DNA from: Candidatus Amarolinea dominans | Lineage (GTDB): Bacteria > Chloroflexota > Anaerolineae > SSC4 > Amarolineaceae | DNA: 64,000 nt | Assembly: GCA_016719785.1 (NCBI GenBank) | Contig: JADJYJ010000001.1 | Coordinates: 186,001 to 250,000, forward strand | Direction of reading: 5' to 3' | Shown: piece after piece, positions 1 through 11,548 of the stretch | Numbering within the stretch: the stretch's first letter is position 1 | How the letters are laid out: each line of letters opens with the position of its first letter | Notes under the pieces: model-generated | Told to the model about the DNA's origin: nothing | Database searches by the model: none | Seen by the model: only the letters and a program-made list of their open reading frames with translations | Made by a program: the position numbers and the translations under genes

Positions 1-1150
<1,150 letters not shown>

Positions 1151-1425
1151 ACGTGAGACGGCATTCATTAAACGTCTTCTATCCTCTTCCATCGCCTTCT
1201 TCGCTATCATGCCATCTACACTCACACAATTCAGTTGTTAATGTCCTCGGCCAGATCACTACCTTCCAGTAATAACCTCTCCGCCCAGCGTTGCACGCTA
1301 GCGGCTAAGCTCCTGCTCTCTCCGCACAAGCTCACCCGCTATCTCACAACCCATTCAAAAACCCGGCTTCCCAACCGGGCTCTCGCTTTATCTCTCGCTC
1401 TATCCTTCTTTCCCCCCACTCTCAG

Positions 1426-1499
1426 TGGGCCTTTCTGGACTCGAACCAGAGACCTTTCCCTTATCAGAGGAATGCTCTAACCAGCTGAGCTAAAGGCCC
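1426..1499 (-). tRNA. tRNA-Ile (GAT)
   Basis: The 74-nt sequence folds as a full cloverleaf. The 7-bp acceptor stem is GGGCCTT/AAGGCCC, the D arm is GCTC-loop-GAGC, the anticodon loop is CTGATAA with anticodon GAT, and the T arm has TTCGAGT. It lies in the 16S-23S spacer, a classic place for tRNA-Ile. No tRNA-Ala is present between it and 23S (1151-1425) or between 16S and it (1500-1625), so the spacer carries a single tRNA. Confidence 0.97.
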
Positions 1500-1624
1500 T
1501 CTCTCTCCCTCTCAATGTGCCTTAACCGCTAAAGAGTGATAGGAAAATTCAAAGATAGCTACAGCCCTAACCTCAGAGTAGGCTCCCAAAACCGCTTCCG
1601 CAGCCCTCGGCACGCCTTTCTCCC

Positions 1625-3122
<1,498 letters not shown>

Positions 3123-3481
3123 ATCCTAACCTTTATCTTATCTATCAGATAGCTAAAACTGCAACACTATCTCCTCTTACCTTCCTATCACTCTTTAACT
3201 GTTAAGGTGCATACAAGGTCAGATAGCCGAAAAAACAGCAGGCCAGTTCATGTGCCTGCTTTCGATCTAACCTATAGGTTGCTGCCTACGCAACAACACG
3301 AGCTATTCTACTACACAACCAGTGCGTTAGCAAATCGCAGACAGGCTCCGATTGAGCCAACCGGTCTTCACCCAGGAAGTCGCCAGCTTTGTCTCACGAT
3401 TTTTGATTGTGATGTAAAATTACGCTTCTCAAAGAACCGCCCGCCAGTATCTCTACTGTGCGAGCGCATTTGCAGTTGGGT

Positions 3482-3510
3482 ATTGTATCAGGCGCACCAC
3501 GTCCTGTCAA
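3482..3510 (-). promoter_or_regulatory. rRNA promoter, proximal
   Basis: On the minus strand, TTGACA (3505-3510), a 17-nt spacer, then TACAAT (3482-3487). A full -35 consensus with a one-mismatch -10. Start of transcription would be near 3475, about 350 nt before mature 16S. Confidence 0.75.
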
Positions 3511-3793
3511 ATCTGCTGCGCCTGTCCGGCCGAAACTCTTCACCACGCACCAGGGTATGTAGTCCTACAAGCCACGCCGAGTCTGCGTCCCGTGGGTGGC
3601 CCTGAAGGCGTGTCCTGTCAAATTCGCGAGCGACTTCGGTGATCCACTCTTGCACTTGCGAACCGATGAACTCACACACAGACGTGACTCACGCGCAACG
3701 CCTGGTACGGGGCATACCATGCACTTGTTGCTGAACCACTACCCCTTTGAAAGAACTTTCTCTCTCGGCTGCCCCAACAGGCAACGAGGGCCG

Positions 3794-3822
3794 AATTTAC
3801 CACGCCCTCCCCGATGTGTCAA
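3794..3822 (-). promoter_or_regulatory. rRNA promoter, distal
   Basis: On the minus strand, TTGACA (3817-3822), 17-nt spacer, TAAATT (3794-3799). It sits about 80 bases downstream of the recR stop and points at the rRNA genes, so it may be the first of two tandem rRNA promoters. Confidence 0.6.
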
Positions 3823-3905
3823 ATCCAACGCACAAGCCGGACAAACTCGCTGGGGCATCTCTCCGGCCACGACGCTGACCCGCGTCGCGGCCCGGCGCCT
3901 GTCGC

Positions 3906-4508
3906 CTAGCGCATCTCGCTGCGCCCATCCAAGGCGCTCGCCAGTGTCACCGCGTCCGCATATTCCAAGTCCCCGCCCACCGGCAAACCACGCGCCAGCC
4001 GTGTCATCCGCGTCCCCGCGATCTGCAACTGCCGCTGAATCCAAGCTGCCGTATTGTCGCCCTCCAGGCCAGGGTTGGTGGCCAGGATGATCTCCTGCAC
4101 CGGGCGCCGCTGAATGCGCCGAATCAACTCCGCAATTTTCAGTTCCTCCGGCCCGATGCCGTCAATCGGCGAAATCACCCCATGCAGGACATGATAGACG
4201 CCCCGATAGCTCCCCGTCCGTTCGATCGCCAGGACATCGAGCGGCTCTTCGACCACACAGATGACAGAATGATCGCGACTCTCATTCGCGCAGATCGAGC
4301 ACGGGCTGGTCTCGACTACGTTGAAACATTCCGCACACAACTGCGTGTGTGCTTTGAGATCCAGCAGCGCCTGGCCCAGCCCTTGTGTGATCTCATCCGG
4401 CGCGCGCAGCAAGAAGAAAGCCAGGCGGGAAGCCGTTTTCGGCCCGATGCCAGGCAAGCGTGCAAAGGCATCAATGAGGCGCGCAACGGGTGGTGCGAGT
4501 GGTTCCAT
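3906..4508 (-). CDS. recR: recombination mediator protein RecR
   Basis: This 200-aa protein has the full RecR plan and the usual family length. Residues 18-30 are a helix-hairpin-helix (LPGIGPKTASRLA), a zinc finger uses Cys58, Cys61, Cys70 and Cys73, and a Toprim domain starts around residue 80 (VVEEPLDVLAIE). RecR works with RecF and RecO to load RecA at single-stranded gaps and stalled forks; this is family knowledge. It is the third gene of dnaX-ybaB-recR, with 20 bases between the ybaB stop and its ATG. The rRNA operon follows in the same direction, so readthrough into the rRNA leader is possible. Confidence 0.97.
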   Translation of the reverse strand: MEPLAPPVARLIDAFARLPGIGPKTASRLAFFLLRAPDEITQGLGQALLDLKAHTQLCAECFNVVETSPCSICANESRDHSVICVVEEPLDVLAIERTGSYRGVYHVLHGVISPIDGIGPEELKIAELIRRIQRRPVQEIILATNPGLEGDNTAAWIQRQLQIAGTRMTRLARGLPVGGDLEYADAVTLASALDGRSEMR

Positions 4509-4528
4509 AGTCGTAATCCGCCGTAATC

Positions 4529-4906
4529 CTAGAAAAGACCAGGCAGGCTCAAACCGCCAGTGAGCGCCGCCATCCGTTTGGATGCCAACGCCTGCGACTG
4601 CGCCAACGCCTCGTTGACAGCCGCTACCAGCAGGTCCTGCAGCATCTCGACATCCCCTGGGTCAACCGCCTCAGGCTTGAGCGTGATAGAGGTAATCCGC
4701 TGATCCCCGGTGGCAACCACCGTGACCGCCTCTCCGCCCACGGAAACCGTGACCGTTTCCGACTTGAGCGCCTCTTGCGTCTTACCCATCTCTTCCTGCA
4801 GCTTCTGGATTTGCGACATCATGTTGCCGCCCCCGCCCGCGCCGCCGCCAGGACCGCCCCGCATGGGTGGCTGTGGCACAAACCCGCGATGTTTACCTTT
4901 TGACAT
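4529..4906 (-). CDS. YbaB/EbfC family nucleoid-associated protein
   Basis: This 125-aa protein matches the YbaB/EbfC family, small dimeric DNA-binding proteins encoded between dnaX and recR in many bacteria. The core starts at MMSQIQKLQEEMGKTQEAL (about residue 29), followed by the beta region with GGEAVTVVATGDQRI and a C-terminal helix rich in Ala/Gln. The first 28 residues are a Gly/Pro-rich extension (GGPGGGAGGGGN) that many relatives lack, so the true start could also be Met29 or Met30. It is translated just before recR and shares its transcript. Confidence 0.92.
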   Translation of the reverse strand: MSKGKHRGFVPQPPMRGGPGGGAGGGGNMMSQIQKLQEEMGKTQEALKSETVTVSVGGEAVTVVATGDQRITSITLKPEAVDPGDVEMLQDLLVAAVNEALAQSQALASKRMAALTGGLSLPGLF

Positions 4907-4918
4907 GACCGATCTTCA

Positions 4919-4985
4919 TTCCTTTCTATTTCTTCCTGTCTCTTTCTGTCTCTTTCTGTCTCTTCCTGTCTCTTCCTATTTCAAT
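4919..4985. repeat. pyrimidine-rich short tandem repeat between dnaX and ybaB
   Basis: TCTTTCTGTC/TCTTCCTGTC-type units of about 10 bases repeat some six times on the plus strand (purine-rich on the coding strand). It lies in the dnaX-ybaB gap directly upstream of the ybaB start, so on the mRNA it is a GA-rich tract that could affect translation. No hairpin is evident. Confidence 0.7.
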
Positions 4986-5009
4986 GCTATTTCACATCGA
5001 AACGTTGGG

Positions 5010-6809
5010 TTAGTCCGCTGGCAGTTCGCGCACCACGGCGCCCAGTTCTCTGGCATGCGCCAGGACCGAATCGTCCGCCGGTTGACTGCCAACCGCCCGC
5101 GACGCCACCGCCTCAGGCTCGGCAGCCTGCACGCTGACAATCTCCGGTTGCACCACTGCCGGGGTTGTGCGCACCCGTGGCTGGTATTGATCCTCGGCTA
5201 TCACGATGATACGATGAGGTCCGCCCAGGACCTCACTTAACACCGCTTCCAGCGTGGCCTTGTTCTCCGGCTCCAGGAGGCGACGTGCACTGTAAGGCGC
5301 GCCCTGCTTGTTGCCGTCAAAACCAATGATCACCTGGGACTGCTCGACCGCCAGGAAACGCACACCGCCTGTCAGAATGCCCAGCAACGTGCGGCGCCGA
5401 TTCTGTAGCAATTCCTTGACGCGCGCCCAATTCTGACGCAGCACGGTGAGCTGATCAACATCGGCGGCGTCCTCAGGCGCGGGCGGGGCCTGCGTCGGTG
5501 TCGGCGCCATCGCGACTCCCGCCGCGGGCGCGGACGCCGGGGTCAGGGGCGCAGGTTTCTCAGCCACTGTTGGCTGGCCGGGCACAGAGACAGGCTGACT
5601 TTCTGCCAGGGCGTCGGTCGGCTTGTCGGCCACGGGAGCGACTGCGGGAGCGCTGCGGGCCAGGCCAGTGACCGGCGCGGCCTGCCTCTCGCTCACAACA
5701 GATGGCGCCTGACCAGCGCCGTCCAGTGCAGCGTCAACCACGGCCAGCTCCAGCGCCAACTGGGGGACGCCCTGCAAATTGCCGCGCAGATCAACGACGG
5801 CCTGGCTGAACAGGCGAATGGCACGCAAGAGCGCGGCCGGATCGAACCGCCGCGCCTGCTGGGCCATGTCGCGGATCGTCTCGGCCGGCAGATCAATCAG
5901 GGTCTCGTTGCCGCCCAGTTGAATGAGCAAAAGCGCACGCAAATAATCCACCGTCTGGCGCGCCAGCTCGCGCAGCTCGACGCCAGTGATTGACAGATCT
6001 CCGATGACATCGAGGCCAGCCGCGGGATCGTGCGCGGCCAGGGCGTTCACCAGGCGCGCAATGGCCGCACTCGGCACCGTGCCCAGCATCGCCTCCACCT
6101 GCTGAGCCGTGATCGTCTCACCGCCATAGGCCATCAGTTGATCCAACAGGCTGATCGCGTCGCGCATACAGCCCGTGGCGTGGCGCGCAATGGTATTCAG
6201 GGCATCCAGTTCGGCGCGGCGTTCCTCGGCCTGGCAAATCGCCTGCAGATGCTGCACCATCTCCCGCTGCGGGATACGCCGGAAATCGAAGCGCTGACAG
6301 CGCGAAATTACCGTGGCCGGCACCTTCTGCACGTCGGTGGTGGCCAGGATGAAAATGACGTGCGCCGGCGGCTCTTCCAGCGTCTTCAGCAGCGCGTTGA
6401 AGGATGAAGTCGAGAGCATATGTACTTCATCTATAATGTAAATTTTATAGCGCGCTTCGCCAGGGCGGAAGTTGACCCGATCAATGACGGTCTCACGCAT
6501 GTTGTCAACGCCCGTGTGAGACGCCGCATCAATTTCGATGAGATCGAGCATGCGATCCTCGTTGATCGCGCGGCAGATGCGACACTGATTACAGGGGCGC
6601 TCAGCGGGCGCAGCCTCGCAATTGACCGCCTTGGCCAGAATACGCGCCATGCTGGTCTTACCGGTGCCCCGCGGGCCGGTGAAAAGATAGGCGTGCGCGA
6701 TGCGATCATCGCGCAGGGCGTTGCGCAGTGTCTGCGTGATCGGCTCCTGGCCAATCAACTCGTCGAATGTCTGGGAACGCCACTTGCGATAGAGGGCCTG
6801 CGCTGCCAT
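5010..6809 (-). CDS. dnaX: DNA polymerase III subunits gamma and tau
   Basis: This is the clamp-loader ATPase of the replicative polymerase. In the 599-aa product, residues 45-53 form Walker A (GPRGTGKTS), Cys64, Cys73, Cys76 and Cys79 form the family's zinc module, and residues 125-132 form Walker B (IIDEVHML). An AAA+ lid and the collar domain follow, then a Pro/Ala-rich linker (about residues 370-460) and a tau-like C-terminal domain. I chose the ATG at 6809 because AAGGAG lies 6 nt upstream; a longer frame begins at 6860 but reads through this site. It is first in dnaX-ybaB-recR. I saw no clear slippery heptamer for making a short gamma form. Confidence 0.96.
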   Translation of the reverse strand: MAAQALYRKWRSQTFDELIGQEPITQTLRNALRDDRIAHAYLFTGPRGTGKTSMARILAKAVNCEAAPAERPCNQCRICRAINEDRMLDLIEIDAASHTGVDNMRETVIDRVNFRPGEARYKIYIIDEVHMLSTSSFNALLKTLEEPPAHVIFILATTDVQKVPATVISRCQRFDFRRIPQREMVQHLQAICQAEERRAELDALNTIARHATGCMRDAISLLDQLMAYGGETITAQQVEAMLGTVPSAAIARLVNALAAHDPAAGLDVIGDLSITGVELRELARQTVDYLRALLLIQLGGNETLIDLPAETIRDMAQQARRFDPAALLRAIRLFSQAVVDLRGNLQGVPQLALELAVVDAALDGAGQAPSVVSERQAAPVTGLARSAPAVAPVADKPTDALAESQPVSVPGQPTVAEKPAPLTPASAPAAGVAMAPTPTQAPPAPEDAADVDQLTVLRQNWARVKELLQNRRRTLLGILTGGVRFLAVEQSQVIIGFDGNKQGAPYSARRLLEPENKATLEAVLSEVLGGPHRIIVIAEDQYQPRVRTTPAVVQPEIVSVQAAEPEAVASRAVGSQPADDSVLAHARELGAVVRELPAD

Positions 6810-7033
6810 TGCCATCTCCTTACCAACGGTCCTGTAGGCTAGGGGCTTGTCAAAACACAACTGCCTGTTCTTGCCTGCATTTTGCTCAGAAAAAGCGAGA
6901 ACTCATTCTTTGGCAAGCCCTAACCGGCCAGAAGTTTATCACTTTCAGGCTGGATTGGCAAGCGACTTACGCCGACCGCACGTCGCGATCACGACCGCTC
7001 CAGCCAGCAGCGCAGCCTGGGCGCCGGCTGACG

Positions 7034-7061
7034 TTGACAGGCTGGCGTGGCGACGTATAAT
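7034..7061 (+). promoter_or_regulatory. rsmG promoter
   Basis: TTGACA (7034-7039), a 16-nt spacer, then TATAAT (7056-7061), both perfect consensus. It ends 33 bases upstream of the rsmG start. The 6810-7033 stretch holds the divergent upstream region of dnaX; no clear dnaX promoter was found in it. Confidence 0.8.
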
Positions 7062-7093
7062 AGACTTAGCTTGTGAACGACAAAGGTTGATAT

Positions 7094-7849
7094 ATGCAGC
7101 ATTTTGCGGAACACGCCACCGAATTGGGTCTCACCTTGAGCAGCGAACAGTGCCTACGGTTCGAACAGTATGCCGCGGCGTTGGCGGAGTGGAATGAGCG
7201 ATTCAATCTCACCACCATCACCGAGCCGGCGCAGGTGGAAACCCATCATTTTCTCGATTCTCTGAGCGCGTTGCCGGTGCTGGCTGCCGTTCAGAGCCTG
7301 AAACTACCCGCGCTCCTGACTTCGACACCCACAGCAATTGATGTCGGTACTGGGGCAGGGCTGCCAGGATTGGCCCTCAAACTGGTGTGGCCCAGCCTGC
7401 AGTTGACGCTGCTGGAAGGCACGGGCAAGAAGGTCACCTTCCTTGAGCATATGATTCAACTCTACGGATTGAGCGGAGTCAGGGCGGTGCATGGTCGCGC
7501 CGAAGAGCTGGCCGGTCACGCGCCCTGGCGTGAAGGGTTCGACCTGGTGTTGGCGCGTGCCGTCGCGCCCCTGCCGATCTTACTCGAGTACCTGCTGCCC
7601 CTGGCGCGCGTCGGCGGTTGGATTCTCGCCTACAAGGGCGCCGTGCCGCAGGTTGATGCCGAGTTGGCCGCCAGCGGCGATGCCATCACCCAACTGGGCG
7701 GGCAACTGATCAGCGTGCAGGCGCTGCAGGTGCCGGGCCTGCACGAACGGCGCAGCCTGATCGTCATGCGCAAGGTCAAGCCTACTCCGCGCGCCTTTCC
7801 TCGCGCCAGCGGCGTCATCCGCAAGCGCCCGTTGGGCAGCAGCCAGTAG
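7094..7849 (+). CDS. rsmG: 16S rRNA (guanine527-N7)-methyltransferase RsmG
   Basis: The 251-aa protein is an S-adenosylmethionine-dependent methyltransferase of the RsmG (GidB) family, which methylates G527 of 16S rRNA in the 30S decoding region. The N-terminal part has NERFNLTTIT, the family's NL(T)-type motif. The SAM-binding loop is DVGTGAGLPGLALKL near residues 83-97. LLEGTGKKVTFL follows, and LARAVAPLPILLEY matches the RAVA motif. A short basic C-terminal extension (about 20 residues) follows the usual end. It has its own strong promoter and is transcribed away from dnaX. Loss in other bacteria gives low-level streptomycin resistance. Confidence 0.96.
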   Translation: MQHFAEHATELGLTLSSEQCLRFEQYAAALAEWNERFNLTTITEPAQVETHHFLDSLSALPVLAAVQSLKLPALLTSTPTAIDVGTGAGLPGLALKLVWPSLQLTLLEGTGKKVTFLEHMIQLYGLSGVRAVHGRAEELAGHAPWREGFDLVLARAVAPLPILLEYLLPLARVGGWILAYKGAVPQVDAELAASGDAITQLGGQLISVQALQVPGLHERRSLIVMRKVKPTPRAFPRASGVIRKRPLGSSQ

Positions 7850-7887
7850 GCCCCACAGAACACCTCCGCCCAACCACCCCTTTTTCC

Positions 7888-7916
7888 TTGACAAATCGCC
7901 TGTGCTGATGTATCAT
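7888..7916 (+). promoter_or_regulatory. promoter of the TetR-family gene
   Basis: TTGACA (7888-7893), a 17-nt spacer, TATCAT (7911-7916). It is followed at once by an inverted repeat (7921-7936) and then the regulator gene at 7952. Confidence 0.75.
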
Positions 7917-7920
7917 TACT

Positions 7921-7936
7921 ATGAACGGTCGTTCAT
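7921..7936. promoter_or_regulatory. likely TetR-family operator
   Basis: ATGAACGGTCGTTCAT is a palindrome with 7-bp arms around a 2-base centre, of the type bound by TetR-family dimers. It covers the expected transcription start of the promoter at 7888-7916, so binding by the product of the next gene would repress its own operon. Autoregulation is inferred. Confidence 0.7.
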
Positions 7937-7951
7937 AATAATAGGTGACTT

Positions 7952-8758
7952 ATGGAAGAAGAACTCAGCAAAGGCGAACGCACGCGGGCAACCATCCTGG
8001 CTGTTGCCTACAACCTGTTCGTCACCACTGGCTATCACGGCACTTCGATGCGCCTGATTGCTGACGGCGCCGGGTTGGTCGTCGGCGGGGTGTACAACCA
8101 TTTTCCCAGCAAGGAAGAGATTTTCAAGGCGGTGGTGCGCACCTATCACCCGTTCGTGACCATGATTCCCCAACTCAATGCGTCGTCCACCGGGCAGACG
8201 GCCGAGGAGATTCTGCGGGCGACGGCCCAACGTCTCATGGCTGAAATTGACCGGCAGCCGGGCCTGATCAACCTGATGTTCATCGAACTCGTGGAGTTCA
8301 ACGGTCAGCATATCCCGGAACTGGTGGAACTTCTGCTGCCCAGTGTGTTCGGGTTCCTGGAGCGGTTGCAGGCCGCGCCCGGGCGTTTGCGCCCGTTCAG
8401 TCCGCCGGCCATTTTCCGCATCTTTCTGGGCAGCATCTTTGCCCATTACCTCACCGCTTCCCTCCTGAGCCGTTCGACACTCAACCAGGCCACCCCTGCC
8501 ACGGGCGGCCTCGGCACCCTGGACGATGTCATGGACATGTTCTTTCACGGGATCATGGCCCCGCTGACGCCGGAACTTCCGCCCGCCCCGGTGCTTGACG
8601 ATGTCGCCCGACCCGCTTCGTTCAGCCCGACGCCGCCGCCTGACGCGGCGCCTCAGCCACAGGACACACCGACCCCGCCATTGTCACCCGTAGAACCTAC
8701 CGCCCCTGGCCCCACCTGGAAGGGCGGCCGGCGTGTATCCCCGCGGAGAAGTGTCTGA
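7952..8758 (+). CDS. TetR/AcrR family transcriptional regulator
   Basis: The 268-aa protein starts with a TetR_N helix-turn-helix domain: TRATILAVAYNLFVTTGYHGTS, interrupted here only for length, then MRLIADGAGL and VGGVYNHFPSKEEIFKAVV. The ligand-binding part runs to about residue 200. The last 60 or so residues are Pro/Ala-rich and look disordered, which is longer than usual. A palindromic operator overlaps its promoter. The next gene, a PEP-utilizing phosphotransferase, begins 43 bases after its stop, so the regulator probably controls itself and that enzyme. The ligand is unknown; a rifamycin-like or other aromatic inducer would fit the neighbour but this is inference. Confidence 0.9.
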   Translation: MEEELSKGERTRATILAVAYNLFVTTGYHGTSMRLIADGAGLVVGGVYNHFPSKEEIFKAVVRTYHPFVTMIPQLNASSTGQTAEEILRATAQRLMAEIDRQPGLINLMFIELVEFNGQHIPELVELLLPSVFGFLERLQAAPGRLRPFSPPAIFRIFLGSIFAHYLTASLLSRSTLNQATPATGGLGTLDDVMDMFFHGIMAPLTPELPPAPVLDDVARPASFSPTPPPDAAPQPQDTPTPPLSPVEPTAPGPTWKGGRRVSPRRSV

Positions 8759-8801
8759 AATCAAGCAGGCGTTTTCTGTTTTGACGCCACGGAGCATAGG
8801 T

Positions 8802-11474
8802 ATGAGCACAAAACCCACGGTGTTAGCGCTCGCTCAAGCTGACGCCTCGCTGGCGACGGCGGGCGGGAAAGGCGCCAATCTGACCCGCCTGGTGCGCGCC
8901 GGGTTGCCGGTGCCGCCAGGCTTCATTATTTCCACCGCAGCCTACCAGGCCTACGTTGGCAGCAACCACCTGGATGCCGTCATTACGGTGGCGTTGGCCG
9001 CGCTGCGCACCGATGACCCGGCCGCGCTGGCAGCCGCCTCGGAGACCATGCGCAGCCGCTTCGCGGCCGGGGTGATGCCCGCCAACCTGGCTGCGGAAAT
9101 CAGCCAGGCCTACGCCAACCTGGGACGCCCGCCCGTCGCCGTGCGCTCATCTGCCACGGCCGAAGACCTGCCCGATATGTCCTTTGCGGGACAACAGGAC
9201 ACCTACCTGCACATCATCGGCGACGCGGCGCTGCTGACCGCGGTCATCAACTGCTGGAGCAGCCTGTGGACCGCACGCGCCATTGGCTATCGCGCCCGCA
9301 ATGGCATTGACCAGGACAGCGTGGCCCTGGCCGTCGTCGTACAAGAGATGGTGCCCAGCGCAGCCTCTGGTGTCCTTTTCACAGCGAACCCCTTGAGCGG
9401 CAAACGCAACGAGCTCGTCATTGACGCCATCTTCGGCCTGGGCGAGGCCCTGGTCTCCGGCCTGGTCGAACCTGACCATTACGTGGTGGATGCGCAGGGC
9501 CGCATCGTCAGCAAGACCCTGGGCGCCAAAGCCCTGGCGATTCACGGTCAGGCCGGCGGCGGCACGATCACCGCGCCCAACGATGCCGGTCAGCGCCAGG
9601 CCCTACCCGACCCGGTGATTACGGAACTGGCCGGCCTCGGCCGCCGCGTGGCCGAGCTCTTCGGTACGCCGCAGGACATCGAATGGGGCTGGGCGGAAGG
9701 TCGCCTGGCGCTGCTGCAGGCACGGCCGATCACCTCACTCTTCCCCCTGCCAGCGCCGTTTCCGCCCGAACCGTTGCGCGCCTTCTTCTCGTTGGGCGCG
9801 GCGCAGGGAATGCTCGACCCGATTACGCCCCTGGGCCGGGACTTCTTCATGAATCTCGTGGTTTTCGCTTCTGGCCTGTTTGGCGCCCGCTGCACGCTGC
9901 AAACGCAGAAGGCCCTGGCCGAAGCGGGTGAACGTTTGTTCATCAACATCACCGGCGCGCTCAAGAATCAAACCACGCGTGGTTTGATCAACGGATTCCT
10001 CAGCGTCATTGAGCCGGGAACGCATGAATTGCTGGCTCCCCTGTTGAACGACGCGCGCCTGGCGCCTAACAGCCGCGGTTTTAGCCTGCGCGCGCTGTGG
10101 AACATGGTACGCTTCTTCGCTCCACTGGTGCGCACCGTGGCGGTCAATTTGTCACGGCCTGAGCATGGCCGAGCTGTCACCCAGCAGTCCATCGAGCGAA
10201 TGCTGACTGGCATGGAAGCAGAGGCTCAGGCCGCCACCAGTCTGAGTGCGCGCGTGGCCCTGGTCGAAACGTTGCCGCGTCACCTTCTCACCACCTTTAT
10301 GCCTTACATCATTCCGAGCGTGGCGTCCGGCATCATCCCACTACGCCTGCTCAACGTGCTCTCCCAGGATGTGCCCGACGGACCGCAATGGGTGCTAACC
10401 ACCACCCGCGGCCTGCCGCACAACGTGACCACCGAGATGGACCTGGCGCTGTGGACCACGGCCCAGCAGATCAAGGCCGATGCCGCGGCGGCCGCGGCCT
10501 TCAAGCAAGCGGATGCCGTCGCCCTGGCCCGCGGCTATGAGGCCGGGCAGCTACCGCCGGTCGCCCAGACGGCGCTCAGCGCCTTCCTGCGCCGCTATGG
10601 CATGCGCGGCGTGGGCGAAATTGACATTGGCCGCCGGCGCTGGCGCGAAGACCCCACGCAAATCATGCAGGTGGTGCAGAGCTATCTCAACATCGAAGAC
10701 CCTAACCAGGCGCCGGATGTCGTTTTCAAGCGCGGCGCGGTGACGGCTGAAGCAGCCATCGAACACCTGACGCACGCGATACGGCGGGGCAAACGCGGCT
10801 GGATCAAGGCGCGGCTGGCGCGTGCGGCCGCGCGGCGCATCCGTGCCCTGGCCGGTCTGCGCGAAACGCCCAAATTTTCGATCATTCGCGCCATGGGCAT
10901 CTTGCGTCAGGTCTTATTGGACAGCGGCCGCGCCCTGGTCGCAGCCGGTATTTTGGAGCAGGCCGAGGATGTCTTTTTCTTGACCACAGCCGAGTTGCAG
11001 CAACTGGCATCGGGCGCGCGCGCCGCGTGGAAGCCGCTGGTGGCCGCACGTCGCGCCTCCTACGATCGCGAGAAGCAGCGCCGCCAGGTGCCGCGCCTCC
11101 TGCTGAGCGACGGCCAGGTCTTCTATGCGGGCCTGGGGGCAAGCAACGCGGATGGCGCCATCACCGGCAGCCCCGTCTCGCCCGGTGTGGTCGAAGGCGT
11201 GGTGCATGTCGTGCTTGACCCGCGCGGCGCGCAGTTGGCGCCAGGCGAAATCCTGGTCTGTCCTGGCACCGATCCGGCCTGGACCCCACTCTTTTTGGCG
11301 GCGGGCGGCCTGGTGATGGAGGTCGGTGGCCTGATGACGCACGGCTCGGTCGTCGCGCGCGAATACGGCATCCCGGCCGTGGTTGGCGTGCATGAAGCCA
11401 CGACGCGCCTCAAAACCGGTCAGCGTATCCGCGTGGACGGCTCGGTCGGGCGGGTGACGGTGCTCACCCCCTGA
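8802..11474 (+). CDS. PEP-synthase-like phosphotransferase, rifampin phosphotransferase (Rph) architecture
   Basis: The 890-aa product begins with a PEP/pyruvate-binding ATP-grasp domain (GGKGANLTRL near residue 23; VAVRSSATAEDLPDMSFAGQ; later ASGVLFTANPLSG and DIEWGW). A roughly 450-residue middle region follows, and the swivelling phosphohistidine domain is at the very C-terminus (GGLMTHGSVVAREYGIPAVV, catalytic His about 847). True PEP synthase PpsA has the His domain in the middle and a TIM barrel last. The order here is that of rifampin phosphotransferase, which moves the beta-phosphate of ATP to rifamycin. Not every protein of this shape acts on rifampin. I start at ATG 8802 after GGAG; the frame is open back to 8733. 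TetR regulation is likely. Confidence 0.85.
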   Translation: MSTKPTVLALAQADASLATAGGKGANLTRLVRAGLPVPPGFIISTAAYQAYVGSNHLDAVITVALAALRTDDPAALAAASETMRSRFAAGVMPANLAAEISQAYANLGRPPVAVRSSATAEDLPDMSFAGQQDTYLHIIGDAALLTAVINCWSSLWTARAIGYRARNGIDQDSVALAVVVQEMVPSAASGVLFTANPLSGKRNELVIDAIFGLGEALVSGLVEPDHYVVDAQGRIVSKTLGAKALAIHGQAGGGTITAPNDAGQRQALPDPVITELAGLGRRVAELFGTPQDIEWGWAEGRLALLQARPITSLFPLPAPFPPEPLRAFFSLGAAQGMLDPITPLGRDFFMNLVVFASGLFGARCTLQTQKALAEAGERLFINITGALKNQTTRGLINGFLSVIEPGTHELLAPLLNDARLAPNSRGFSLRALWNMVRFFAPLVRTVAVNLSRPEHGRAVTQQSIERMLTGMEAEAQAATSLSARVALVETLPRHLLTTFMPYIIPSVASGIIPLRLLNVLSQDVPDGPQWVLTTTRGLPHNVTTEMDLALWTTAQQIKADAAAAAAFKQADAVALARGYEAGQLPPVAQTALSAFLRRYGMRGVGEIDIGRRRWREDPTQIMQVVQSYLNIEDPNQAPDVVFKRGAVTAEAAIEHLTHAIRRGKRGWIKARLARAAARRIRALAGLRETPKFSIIRAMGILRQVLLDSGRALVAAGILEQAEDVFFLTTAELQQLASGARAAWKPLVAARRASYDREKQRRQVPRLLLSDGQVFYAGLGASNADGAITGSPVSPGVVEGVVHVVLDPRGAQLAPGEILVCPGTDPAWTPLFLAAGGLVMEVGGLMTHGSVVAREYGIPAVVGVHEATTRLKTGQRIRVDGSVGRVTVLTP

Positions 11475-11476
11475 TT

Positions 11477-11505
11477 TTGACAAACGCTGCCAATTGAAGT
11501 AGGAT
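11477..11505 (+). promoter_or_regulatory. promoter before the 35-aa ORF / HNH gene
   Basis: TTGACA (11477-11482), 17-nt spacer, TAGGAT (11500-11505). It starts 2 bases after the stop of the upstream enzyme. Transcription from here would reach the terminator at 11687-11710 after about 200 nt. Confidence 0.55.
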
Positions 11506-11548
11506 ATTGCCGTAACCCGAAAGAGTGTCTCAGGAGTGAGGTTCGAAG

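Larger units (their letters stand above)
3123..3905 (-). other. rRNA leader and promoter region
   Basis: This is 783 bases between 16S and the end of recR. I see no credible gene. It holds two strong minus-strand promoter matches (3482-3510 and 3794-3822), consistent with tandem P1/P2 promoters and a leader of roughly 350-670 nt. The motif GTCCTGTCAAAT occurs near 3501 and again near 3612 (there CAAATT), so the upstream promoter arm may be partly duplicated; the second copy has no good -10 at the right distance. Confidence 0.7.

Noticed and set aside
3600..3630. A third rRNA promoter
   Set aside because: TTGACA complement at 3617-3622 has no acceptable -10 at 15-19 bases.
8802..11474. Classical PEP synthase (ppsA)
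   Set aside because: The phosphohistidine domain is last and the TIM-barrel domain is absent, unlike PpsA.
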